NCBI RefSeq assembly: GCF_039652615.1
Contig: NZ_JBDJAC010000007.1
Coordinates: forward strand, 1-64,000
Direction of reading: 5' to 3'
From: Fulvimarina sp039652615
GTDB lineage: Bacteria > Pseudomonadota > Alphaproteobacteria > Rhizobiales > Rhizobiaceae
DNA: 64,000 nucleotides
The notes beneath the pieces are model-generated. The model searched no databases. It had not been told where the DNA came from and saw only the letters and a program-made list of their open reading frames with translations. A program made the translations under genes and the position numbers. This document shows, piece after piece, positions 35,849 through 45,360 of the stretch. Each line of letters begins with the position of its first letter. The stretch's first letter is position 1.

Positions 35849-37039
35849 ATGAACATTCACGAATATCAGGCCAAGCAGGTCCTCAAGGGTTTCGGCGCAC
35901 CGGTCGCGAACGGCGTCCCGATTACCGACGCATCCGAGGCGGAGAGCGCTGCCAAGCAGCTGCCCGGTCCGCTTTACGTGGTGAAGAGCCAGATCCATGC
36001 GGGCGGTCGCGGCAAGGGCAAGTTCAAGGAGCTTGGCCCCGATTCCAAGGGCGGCGTGCGACTTGCAAAGTCGATCGAGGACGTCGTTGCCAATGCGAAG
36101 GAAATGCTCGGCAATACGCTTGTCACCAAGCAGACGGGCGATGCCGGCAAGCAGGTGAACCGCCTCTATATCGAGGATGGCGCGGACATCGATCGCGAGC
36201 TCTATCTCTCGCTTCTCGTCGATCGCTCCGTCGGCAAGGTCGCCTTCGTCGCCTCGACCGAGGGCGGCATGGACATCGAGACCGTGGCTGAAGAGACGCC
36301 CGAGAAGATCTTCAACTTGCCCATCGAGCCCGCCGATGGCGTGACCGAGGCGGATGCGGCCAAGCTCTGCGACGCCCTGAAGCTCGATGGCGCGGCCCGT
36401 GAAGACGGCATGAAGCTCTTCCCGATCCTCTACAAGGCCTACATGGAAAAGGACATGAGCCTTCTGGAGATCAACCCGCTGATCGTCATGACGGACGGCC
36501 ATCTGCGGGTGCTCGACGCCAAGGTCTCCTTCGACGGAAACGCTCTCTTCCGCCACGATGACATCAAGGCGCTGCGCGACGAGACCGAGGAAGACGCCAA
36601 GGAAATCGAAGCCTCGAAATACGACCTCGCCTATGTCGCGCTCGACGGCGATATCGGCTGCATGGTGAACGGCGCTGGGCTTGCTATGGCGACGATGGAC
36701 ATCATCAAGCTGTACGGCAAGGAGCCGGCCAACTTCCTCGACGTCGGCGGCGGCGCGACGAAGGAAAAGGTCACGGCGGCCTTCAAGATCATCACAGCCG
36801 ATCCGAACGTGAAGGGCATTCTCGTCAACATCTTCGGCGGAATCATGCGCTGCGATGTGATCGCGGACGGTGTGGTCGCGGCGGTCAAGGAGGTTGGCCT
36901 CAAGGTTCCGCTGGTCGTGCGACTCGAAGGCACCAATGTCGATCAGGGCAAGACGATCCTCAATGAAAGCGGGCTTGCCATCACGGCAGCCGACGATCTC
37001 GACGATGCCGCAAAGAAGATCGTCGCCGCCGTTGGGTAA
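35849..37039 (+). CDS. sucC: Succinyl-CoA synthetase (ADP-forming) beta subunit
   Basis: Beta subunit of the heterotetrameric enzyme converting succinyl-CoA to succinate with ATP formation. The 396-residue protein begins MNIHEYQAKQVLKGFGAPV (ATP-grasp entry), with VVKSQIHAGGRGKG, LEINPLIV, NGAGLAMATMDIIK and GILVNIFGGIMRCD. Normal length. It is followed after 5 bases by a small membrane ORF that separates it from sucD, where most relatives have sucD directly. Confidence 0.96.
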   Translation: MNIHEYQAKQVLKGFGAPVANGVPITDASEAESAAKQLPGPLYVVKSQIHAGGRGKGKFKELGPDSKGGVRLAKSIEDVVANAKEMLGNTLVTKQTGDAGKQVNRLYIEDGADIDRELYLSLLVDRSVGKVAFVASTEGGMDIETVAEETPEKIFNLPIEPADGVTEADAAKLCDALKLDGAAREDGMKLFPILYKAYMEKDMSLLEINPLIVMTDGHLRVLDAKVSFDGNALFRHDDIKALRDETEEDAKEIEASKYDLAYVALDGDIGCMVNGAGLAMATMDIIKLYGKEPANFLDVGGGATKEKVTAAFKIITADPNVKGILVNIFGGIMRCDVIADGVVAAVKEVGLKVPLVVRLEGTNVDQGKTILNESGLAITAADDLDDAAKKIVAAVG

Positions 37040-37044
37040 GGGGC

Positions 37045-37242
37045 ATGGCTGAGATCCTGGCCGTCTGGTCGCCGTTTCTGTTGCTGATCGCCGTGGCGAT
37101 CTGGCTCATGCGGCGATCACGCCGGGCCATGGACCGCCATGTGGCCGATACCGAGGCACTCAACAAACTCATTCTCGAGGCCAGTCGCGAAACCGTTCAC
37201 GAACTGCGCCAAATCCGAAAGATCCTGGAGGATCGCCCGTAA
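37045..37242 (+). CDS. Small single-pass membrane protein between sucC and sucD (65 aa)
   Basis: Starts 5 bases after the sucC stop and its TAA shares a base with the sucD ATG (TAATG), so it is embedded in the operon. The product has an N-terminal membrane helix (WSPFLLLIAVAIWLM, about 8-22), positive residues RRSRR just after it (cytosolic C-terminus by the positive-inside rule), and a charged helical tail of about 40 residues that could be a coiled coil (NKLILEASRETVHELRQIRK). No family recognised with certainty. Context suggests translation coupled to the two succinyl-CoA synthetase subunits; it could tether or regulate the enzyme, but that is speculation. Confidence 0.7.
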   Translation: MAEILAVWSPFLLLIAVAIWLMRRSRRAMDRHVADTEALNKLILEASRETVHELRQIRKILEDRP

Positions 37243-38162
37243 TGTCCATTCTCGTCGACAAGAACACCAAGATCATCGTGCAGGGCCTCACCGGCAAGAC
37301 AGGCACGTTCCATACCGAGCAGGCGCTTGCCTATCACGGCACGCAGATGGTTGCCGGCATCCATCCCAAGAAAGGCGGCGAGACCTGGACCGCCGGTGAG
37401 GGCGCAAAGGCGGCGGCCGGCACCGAATTGCCGATCTTTACCTCGGTTGCCGAGGCCAAGGACAGGACCGGCGCAACGGCTTCGGTGATCTACGTGCCGC
37501 CGGCGGGCGCGGCCGCCGCGATCGAGGAAGCCATCGAGGCCGGAATCGATCTCATCACCTGCATCACCGAGGGCATTCCGGTGTCGGACATGGTCAAGGT
37601 GAAGGCGAAGCTCGAAAACTCGAAGTCGCGGCTCATCGGTCCGAACTGCCCCGGCGTGCTGACGCCCGAGCAGTGTAAGATCGGCATCATGCCAGGCAAC
37701 ATCTTCTCGAAGGGCTCCGTCGGTGTCGTGTCCCGTTCCGGCACGCTCACCTATGAGGCGGTGTTCCAGACGACCAATGAGGGCCTCGGCCAGACGACCG
37801 CCGTCGGCATCGGTGGCGACCCGGTCAAGGGCACCGAATTCATCGACGTTCTTGAAATGTTCCTCGCCGACGACGCGACCGAATCGATCATCATGATCGG
37901 CGAGATCGGCGGTTCGGCCGAGGAGGACGCCGCGCAGTTTTTGGCAGACGAGGCCAAGAAGGGCCGCGCCAAGCCGACCGTTGGCTTCATTGCCGGCCGT
38001 ACGGCGCCGAAGGGCCGCACCATGGGCCATGCGGGCGCAGTGGTTTCCGGCGGCAAGGGCGGCGCGGAAGACAAGATCGCTGCGATGGAAGCTGCGGGCA
38101 TTCGCGTCTCGCCATCGCCGGCCCAGCTCGGCAAGACGCTCGTCGAACTTCTCAAGGGCTGA
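37242..38162 (+). CDS. sucD: Succinyl-CoA synthetase (ADP-forming) alpha subunit
   Basis: Alpha subunit that binds CoA and carries the phosphohistidine. The 306-residue protein begins MSILVDKNTKIIVQGLTGKTGTFH, with GIHPKKGG, VPPAGAAAAIEEA, LIGPNCPGVLTPEQCKIGIMP, and the phosphorylated His region FIAGRTAPKGRTMGHAGA. Its ATG shares one base with the stop of the 65-aa ORF. It is followed by a GC hairpin and a 228-base gap before sucA. Confidence 0.96.
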   Translation: MSILVDKNTKIIVQGLTGKTGTFHTEQALAYHGTQMVAGIHPKKGGETWTAGEGAKAAAGTELPIFTSVAEAKDRTGATASVIYVPPAGAAAAIEEAIEAGIDLITCITEGIPVSDMVKVKAKLENSKSRLIGPNCPGVLTPEQCKIGIMPGNIFSKGSVGVVSRSGTLTYEAVFQTTNEGLGQTTAVGIGGDPVKGTEFIDVLEMFLADDATESIIMIGEIGGSAEEDAAQFLADEAKKGRAKPTVGFIAGRTAPKGRTMGHAGAVVSGGKGGAEDKIAAMEAAGIRVSPSPAQLGKTLVELLKG

Positions 38163-38188
38163 CACGGCGCCTCCGATAAATGACGAAA

Positions 38189-38209
38189 GGGTTCGCATCT
38201 GGCGAACCC
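38189..38209 (+). terminator. Hairpin after sucD
   Basis: GGGTTCGC (38189-38196) and GCGAACCC (38202-38209) form an 8-bp stem with a 5-base loop. There is no T tract, so it may attenuate or protect mRNA ends rather than terminate fully. Confidence 0.45.
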
Positions 38210-38390
38210 GCATTGCCAAGGCGTCGATCGGTCCCCATCTGGCTCGACGAAGCGCTTTACGGCAGGCTCAAATTGGAACAAGCTGGCACGGCGAACGCAG
38301 AAAGCCGCCGCCAGCGGTTCAGATCAGGACGGGCGAACTCTCGTCCGTCGTTCAACGCAGCGAGGAGGCGGGGCCCCGTAACCCCCGCAA

Positions 38391-41387
38391 ATGGACGCCA
38401 TGGCACGCAATGATGACGCCAACGAAGTGTTTGCAGAGACTTCGTTTCTTTACGGCGGCAACGCGGATTACATCGAGGAGCTGTACGCGGCTTACGAGGA
38501 CGATCCGTCTTCGGTCGATGCCGAATGGGCCGATTTCTTCGCCGGCCTGAAGGACGAGAAAGCAACCGTCCATAAAAATGCGTCCGGTCCCTCGTGGACC
38601 CGCGCGAATTGGCCCATCGCGGCCAATGGCGAACTGGTTGCGGCTCTCGACGGCGATTGGGGCGATGTCGACAAGCGGATCGATACGAAGGTCCGCAAGG
38701 AGGCCCAGAAACAGGGCGTCGGCCTGACTGAGGAAGCGGCGAACCGCGCCCGGCAGGATTCGATTTCGGCCCTCATGCTGATCCGCGCTTATCGCGTGCG
38801 TGGTCACCTGCACGCGGATCTTGACCCGCTCGGCATCGCGAACCAGCCGGACGACGACTATAACGAGCTTTCGCCGAAGACCTACGGCTTCACCGAAGCC
38901 GATTACGATCGCAAGATCTTCATCGACAACGTACTCGGCATGAAGTTCGCGACCATCCGCGAAATGCTCGACGTGTTGAAGCGCACCTATTGCTCGACCC
39001 TTGGCGTCGAGTTCATGCATATCTCCAATCCGGCTGAAAAGAGCTGGTTGCAGGAGCGTATCGAGGGGCCGGATAAGGGCGTTGCCTTCACCGAGCAGGG
39101 CAAGCGCGCGATCCTGAACAAGCTGATCGAAGCCGACGGCTTCGAGAAGTTTCTCGATGTCAAATACAAGGGCACCAAGCGTTTCGGCCTCGATGGCGGC
39201 GAAGCGCTGATCCCGGCGCTCGAACAGATCATCAAGCGCGGCGGACAGCTTGGCCTCAAGGAGATCGTTCTCGGCATGGCCCATCGCGGCCGCCTCAACG
39301 TTCTCAGCCAGGTGATGGCCAAGCCCCACCGGGCGATCTTCCACGAATTCAAGGGCGGCTCGTTCAAGCCGGAGGACGTCGAAGGATCAGGCGACGTCAA
39401 GTATCACCTCGGCACCTCGTCCGATCGCAGCTTCGACGACAACAACGTCCATCTTTCGCTGACCGCGAACCCGTCGCACCTCGAAATCGTCGATCCCGTC
39501 GTGATGGGTAAGGCGCGCGCGAAGCAGGACCAGATCGCTGGTTCGACGCGCACGGACATCGTGCCGCTGGAGCAGCGCGCCATGGTGCTTCCATTGCTTC
39601 TCCATGGCGATGCAGCTTTTGCCGGTCAGGGCGTCGTCCCGGAATGCTTCAACCTATCGGCGCTGCGCGGTCATCGCGTCGCTGGGTCCCTGCATTTCAT
39701 CATCAACAACCAGATCGGTTTCACGACCAATCCGCGCTTCTCGCGCTCGTCGCCTTATCCGTCCGACGTTGCGAAGATGGTCGAAGCACCGATCTTCCAC
39801 GTCAATGGCGACGATCCCGAAGCGGTGGTCTATGCGGCGAAGATCGCGACCGAATTCCGGATGAAGTTCCACAAGCCGGTCGTCATCGACATGTTCTGCT
39901 ACCGGCGGTACGGTCATAACGAGGGCGACGAGCCTGCGTTCACCCAGCCGAAGATGTACAAGGTCATCCGGAATCATCCGACGACCCTGGAAATCTATTC
40001 CAAGAAGCTGGTGAAAGAGGGGCTTGTCACCCAGCAAGAAGTCGACGATCGGATCGCCAAGTTCCGCACCGCGCTGGACGAAGACTTCGAGGCAAGCCAG
40101 TCCTTCAAGCCGAACAAGGCCGATTGGCTGGATGGCGCCTGGTCGGGACTGAAGCGCGCGGAAGAGGAAGACGAGCCGCGCCGCGGCGCGACCGGCGTTC
40201 CGCTCAAGACATTGCAGGACATCGGAAACAAGCTCTGCAGCGTTCCGGACGATTTTAACGTCCACCGAACCATTCGTCGTTTCCTTGATAATCGCGCGAA
40301 GATGATCGAGAGCGGCGAGAACATCGACTGGGCGACTGGCGAAGCGCTGGCCTTCGGCTCGCTCGTCGCCGAGGGGCATCCGGTACGGCTTTCCGGACAG
40401 GATTCGGAGCGCGGTACCTTCTCCCAGCGTCATTCCGTTCTCTACGATCAGGAAACCGAAGATCGCTTCATTCCGCTCGGCCATATCTCCGAGGGTCAGG
40501 CGATCTACGAGGTCATCAATTCGATGCTCTCGGAAGAGGCCGTTCTCGGTTTCGAATACGGCTATTCGCTGTCGGAGCCCAACGCGCTGACGCTCTGGGA
40601 AGCCCAGTTTGGCGACTTCGCCAACGGCGCTCAGGTGGTGATCGACCAGTTCATCTCGTCGGGCGAACGCAAATGGCTGCGCATGTCCGGCCTCGTCCTG
40701 CTTCTGCCCCATGGCTATGAGGGGCAGGGACCTGAGCATTCTTCGGCGCGTCTCGAACGCTTCCTGCAGCTCTGCGCTGAAGACAACATGCAGGTGGCCA
40801 ATGTCACCACGCCGTCGAATTACTTCCACATCCTGCGGCGTCAGCTGAAGCGTGACTTCCGCAAGCCGCTTATTTTGATGACGCCGAAATCGCTTCTGCG
40901 CCACAAGCGTGCGGTTTCCCGCCTTGACGAGATGGCTGGCGAGACGAGCTTCCATCGCCTGTTGTGGGACGATGCCGAGCGTCTTGGGGGCGGGGAAAGC
41001 TCTCTCGTATCGGACGAGCAGATGCGGCGCGTCGTGATGTGCTCGGGTAAGGTCTATTACGATCTCTTCGAGGAACGCGAGAAACGCGGCATCAACGACG
41101 TTTACCTGCTGCGCCTCGAACAGCTCTATCCGTTCCCGGCCAAGGCCCTTATCGCGGAGTTGTCGCGTTTCAAACAGGCCGAGATGGTCTGGTGCCAGGA
41201 AGAGCCCAAGAACATGGGCGCTTGGTCATTCATCGATCCCTATCTCGAATGGGTTCTCGATCATATCGGCGTGGAAAATACCCGGGTGCGGTATGCGGGG
41301 CGTGCGGCTGCCGCATCGCCGGCGGCCGGTACCATGTCGACCCATCTCAAACAGCTCGAAGCCTTCCTCGAGGAAGCGCTGGGCTAG
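38391..41387 (+). CDS. sucA: 2-oxoglutarate dehydrogenase E1 component
   Basis: Thiamine-diphosphate decarboxylase component of the 2-oxoglutarate dehydrogenase complex. The 998-residue protein has the N-terminal helix that docks to E2 (FLYGGNADYIEELYAAY), the E1 core with MAHRGRLNVLSQVM, LHGDAAFAGQGVVPE, FTTNPRFSRSSPY (ThDP site), HLEIVDP, and the transketolase-like half with GQDSERGTFSQRHSVLYDQ and EGYSLS-like FEYGYSLSEPNALTLWEAQFGDFAN. Starts at 38391 (MDAMARND) or 38400 (MARND) are both plausible; the second resembles relatives more. It forms a complex with SucB and Lpd encoded downstream. Confidence 0.95.
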   Translation: MDAMARNDDANEVFAETSFLYGGNADYIEELYAAYEDDPSSVDAEWADFFAGLKDEKATVHKNASGPSWTRANWPIAANGELVAALDGDWGDVDKRIDTKVRKEAQKQGVGLTEEAANRARQDSISALMLIRAYRVRGHLHADLDPLGIANQPDDDYNELSPKTYGFTEADYDRKIFIDNVLGMKFATIREMLDVLKRTYCSTLGVEFMHISNPAEKSWLQERIEGPDKGVAFTEQGKRAILNKLIEADGFEKFLDVKYKGTKRFGLDGGEALIPALEQIIKRGGQLGLKEIVLGMAHRGRLNVLSQVMAKPHRAIFHEFKGGSFKPEDVEGSGDVKYHLGTSSDRSFDDNNVHLSLTANPSHLEIVDPVVMGKARAKQDQIAGSTRTDIVPLEQRAMVLPLLLHGDAAFAGQGVVPECFNLSALRGHRVAGSLHFIINNQIGFTTNPRFSRSSPYPSDVAKMVEAPIFHVNGDDPEAVVYAAKIATEFRMKFHKPVVIDMFCYRRYGHNEGDEPAFTQPKMYKVIRNHPTTLEIYSKKLVKEGLVTQQEVDDRIAKFRTALDEDFEASQSFKPNKADWLDGAWSGLKRAEEEDEPRRGATGVPLKTLQDIGNKLCSVPDDFNVHRTIRRFLDNRAKMIESGENIDWATGEALAFGSLVAEGHPVRLSGQDSERGTFSQRHSVLYDQETEDRFIPLGHISEGQAIYEVINSMLSEEAVLGFEYGYSLSEPNALTLWEAQFGDFANGAQVVIDQFISSGERKWLRMSGLVLLLPHGYEGQGPEHSSARLERFLQLCAEDNMQVANVTTPSNYFHILRRQLKRDFRKPLILMTPKSLLRHKRAVSRLDEMAGETSFHRLLWDDAERLGGGESSLVSDEQMRRVVMCSGKVYYDLFEEREKRGINDVYLLRLEQLYPFPAKALIAELSRFKQAEMVWCQEEPKNMGAWSFIDPYLEWVLDHIGVENTRVRYAGRAAAASPAAGTMSTHLKQLEAFLEEALG

Positions 41388-41441
41388 GCCCGGCATTTCC
41401 TCAATCCTTCGAATGAATCAGGACGCCGAAAGAAAACATCC

Positions 41442-43025
<1,584 letters not shown>

Positions 43026-43038
43026 TCCAAGGGGATAC

Positions 43039-43065
43039 GGCCGACGGGATTGACCGTCGGCCTTT
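43039..43065 (+). terminator. Rho-independent terminator after sucB
   Basis: GGCCGACGG (43039-43047) pairs perfectly with CCGTCGGCC (43054-43062), loop of 6, followed by TTT. It lies 14 bases after the sucB stop and suggests that the downstream exported genes and lpd have their own promoter. Confidence 0.75.
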
Positions 43066-43547
43066 ACGAAGTAGCCCATGCAATTGTGCCGATGGCTTAC
43101 GCAGCCGTCGGCGCCTATCCGGGGTGGAAGAAGCTTGGACCGGAGACGACATAATAGCGTATCCGGCTGATGAAGCGGGGGATGGTATCAAAGCCCCAAG
43201 CGGCGCGCGGGCGTCTTCAAACCCGCTATCGCGAAGCGATCGAACGGGTTTCGTATAATACCGGCGGACCTTTGAAACCATCGGTTTCATGGGTCGTCGG
43301 CAGTCCGAGCGGCGTTTGAGCCGTTTGCCGGGCGTGGATTGACCCAGCGGGTCAATTCATTCGTCCGGCGGTATAAGTCAGTTCTGCAGTCGCTTATGCG
43401 GCGCTTTCTCGGCGGACGCACGTGATGGAGCTGTTCAATCGCGCCGCGCTATAGCTTGGTGACGAGGAAATGGAAGTCCGCCGCGATGACTCGATCGTTC
43501 GCGGCTGAAACTGGCCTGGGCTGCGTGACGGACAAGCAAAGGGTAAT
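43066..43547. other. Structured intergenic region between sucB and the exported-protein genes
   Basis: About 480 bases without a supported gene but with several inverted repeats: AAACCCG (43219-43225) with CGGGTTT (43245-43251) enclosing a second small stem TCGC/GCGA; GAAACC-ATC-GGTTTC at about 43273-43287; and GGATTGACCC (43336-43345) with GGGTCAATTC (43349-43358), 10 pairs with one wobble and a 3-base loop. Codon use in all frames is poor. The region probably contains the promoter for the downstream genes and may contain a structured leader RNA. It replaces most of where relatives have a dehydrogenase gene. Confidence 0.5.
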
Positions 43548-43616
43548 GTGTTGACCTGCGTCATGATCGTCACCGGTAGATCTCGCGGTATCGGCGCAAG
43601 GGCCATTCTGCGATGA
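43548..43616 (+). pseudogene. N-terminal relict of a short-chain dehydrogenase gene
   Basis: A GTG at 43548 preceded by AAAGGG opens a 22-codon frame: VLTCV then MIVTGRSRGIGARAILR and TGA. MIVTGGSRGIGA is the first beta strand and cofactor-binding glycine motif (TGxxxGIG) of classical SDR enzymes, and Rhizobiales commonly carry an SDR gene between sucB and lpd. Only this first piece is left. Its stop overlaps the ATG of the next gene (ATGA), so the relict may now act as a translated leader that couples ribosomes to the exported-protein gene. Confidence 0.55.
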
Positions 43617-44173
43617 CACCGCGGTCCTCTCTGCTCACCTGCGGCCTACTGCTCCTGACGACGGGCCTGATCTCCCCCGCTGTTGCAAACGGTCAGAACC
43701 TGCCGGCCGCGGATAGCGAAATTTCGATCGACGGTGCGGCGGCAGACGGACCCGCCCCATATCTCGACGACCGCTCGACGCCTGTCTCGCTGATTACCTC
43801 ACTCTACAACGCCATCGACAGGCAAGAATATCTACGGGCCTGGAGCTATTTCTCCGAGGAGTCCGGCAGGCCCGGCTTCACGAAGTTCGAAGAGGGCTAC
43901 GAGACGACCGGCGGGGTGAAGCTGAAGCTCGGCGATACCATCAGCGACGGTGCGGCGGGCTCGATCTATACGTCAGTGCCGACGGTGATCGAGGCGACTG
44001 GCACCGACGGATCCGTGCGGGTCTTTTCCGGCTGCTACGTCACGCGCTTCGTCGAGCCGGCCAATCAGGCGACACCGCCCTTCGTACCTCTGCAGATTTC
44101 CAGGGCGAAGCTACGGCCCGCTCACACCAAGTTCGACGAGACATCCGGGGATTGCCCGGGCGGCGGTGAATGA
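43613..44173 (+). CDS. Exported protein of unknown function (186 aa)
   Basis: Has a clear Sec signal peptide (SSLLTCGLLLLTTGLISPAVA, cleavage after about residue 26), so the product is periplasmic. The mature part begins with a Ser/Asp/Ala-rich linker, then DDRSTPVSLITSLYNAIDRQ and EYLRAWSYFSEE, an NTF2-like-looking start, GYETTGGVKLKLGDTISDGAAGS, and a late single cysteine in FSGCYVTRF. From memory it resembles a conserved but uncharacterised exported family of Rhizobiales; no Pfam name can be given. AAGGG lies 10 bases upstream of the ATG, inside the SDR relict, with which it overlaps (ATGA). It also overlaps the following gene by four bases. Confidence 0.75.
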   Translation: MTPRSSLLTCGLLLLTTGLISPAVANGQNLPAADSEISIDGAAADGPAPYLDDRSTPVSLITSLYNAIDRQEYLRAWSYFSEESGRPGFTKFEEGYETTGGVKLKLGDTISDGAAGSIYTSVPTVIEATGTDGSVRVFSGCYVTRFVEPANQATPPFVPLQISRAKLRPAHTKFDETSGDCPGGGE

Positions 44174-45360
44174 TGCGGCCGTCCCTGTTGGCCGGTTTCA
44201 TGGTCCTCACTGGATTGGCCTTGCCGAGCGTAAGTGAGGCAATCGACATGACGAAACTCTCCTCCAACACCAGGATTTTTTCGCTCTCTGCTGACGCGCT
44301 GAAGGAGCGCGGCCTGACGACGGAGACGATCGGCGATCTCATGCTGCCGGACGGTCGGGTCGTCGCCATGGACCCGCTGGTCCAGCCGGACGCTTTGCCC
44401 CAGAGCCGACGTGTGAAGCCGGGCAGCTATCCGGTCAGCATCGTTGTCGGAACGCCGAAATATTCGAGTGCAGCGCTCTTGGTGATCCGCTTCGCCGAAG
44501 GCGTTCCCGATCGCTTCGCAATGGGCGTTCCCGAAGGACGATCGGCGGAGGGGCTGAAGGATGACGAGTATTACGGTGTGCCCGTCGACGCCGGTCTCGC
44601 GGCTTTCGCCAACACCGCCTTTGCGGCAGACATTGAGAAGCGCGAGGCTGAAGAAATCGCCCGCATCGGGGACGATTACTCGAACTATTACGACGACGTC
44701 CTCGCGGCGCAGTTCCCCGGCACGACCAGTTCGGAATTCGGCCTTCACAAGCCATTGCCTGAAGGAACGGGCGCGGCCGCGATTTCCCAGTCTGGCTGGG
44801 GCGACGGCTTTTATCCGGTGATCTGGGGCCTCGACGCAAACGGCACGCCGATGCTCGCCTATATCGACTTTCAGGTGATCGAGAACGCCGACAATTCTTC
44901 CGATCCTGAGGTGGCAAAGGAAAAGCGTCTCGCCTCGATGGGTGAGGCGGAAAAGGACGCCAACCGCGCGGCCTATGCGGCCCTCAAGGCAGACGATGGC
45001 AAGGCGTTTGCCGATATTCTTGAACAGGGTTTGGTCGGCCCCAAGAGTGAGGTCATAGAGAGTGGCGGAAGTTTCGTCTTCGAGGCGATCCGCTTGGACA
45101 AACCCGAGATCCTTTCGGTGATGCTTGCTGGCGGATTGACCGACGAACTCTCGCCTTTTGACAACGTTCTCGGCGAGGAAGGTGGCTATGCGGCCTACGC
45201 GAAGCGACTGCAGTCGAACACCGACGCGCGTGCGACACCTGATTCAAAGCCACTCCCTGCCCGTTCGCCTGAGCTGATGAGGCTCGTGGAAGAGCTTGCA
45301 AAACGAGGCGTCGGTGATACGCAGACGCCAGTTTCCGACAATGCGAAGGATGAAGAATGA
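44170..45360 (+). CDS. Exported DUF4241-like protein
   Basis: A 396-residue protein with a short signal peptide (LLAGFMVLTGLALPSVSEA). The middle matches my recollection of DUF4241: DGRVVAMDPLV, RRVKPGSYPVSIVV, VIRFAEGVPDRFAMGV, YYGVPVDAGLAAFANT, and SGWGDGFYPVIWGLDANGTP. The C-terminal 140 residues add a charged helical section (EVAKEKRLASMGEAEKDANR) and an ankyrin-like stretch (AIRLDKPEILSVMLAGGLTDELSPFDN). Unusual for the family, which I mostly know as cytosolic, is the signal peptide. Start overlaps the preceding stop (ATGA), and its stop overlaps the lpd start (ATGA), so three genes are coupled. Function unknown; family assignment moderately sure. Confidence 0.7.
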   Translation: MMRPSLLAGFMVLTGLALPSVSEAIDMTKLSSNTRIFSLSADALKERGLTTETIGDLMLPDGRVVAMDPLVQPDALPQSRRVKPGSYPVSIVVGTPKYSSAALLVIRFAEGVPDRFAMGVPEGRSAEGLKDDEYYGVPVDAGLAAFANTAFAADIEKREAEEIARIGDDYSNYYDDVLAAQFPGTTSSEFGLHKPLPEGTGAAAISQSGWGDGFYPVIWGLDANGTPMLAYIDFQVIENADNSSDPEVAKEKRLASMGEAEKDANRAAYAALKADDGKAFADILEQGLVGPKSEVIESGGSFVFEAIRLDKPEILSVMLAGGLTDELSPFDNVLGEEGGYAAYAKRLQSNTDARATPDSKPLPARSPELMRLVEELAKRGVGDTQTPVSDNAKDEE

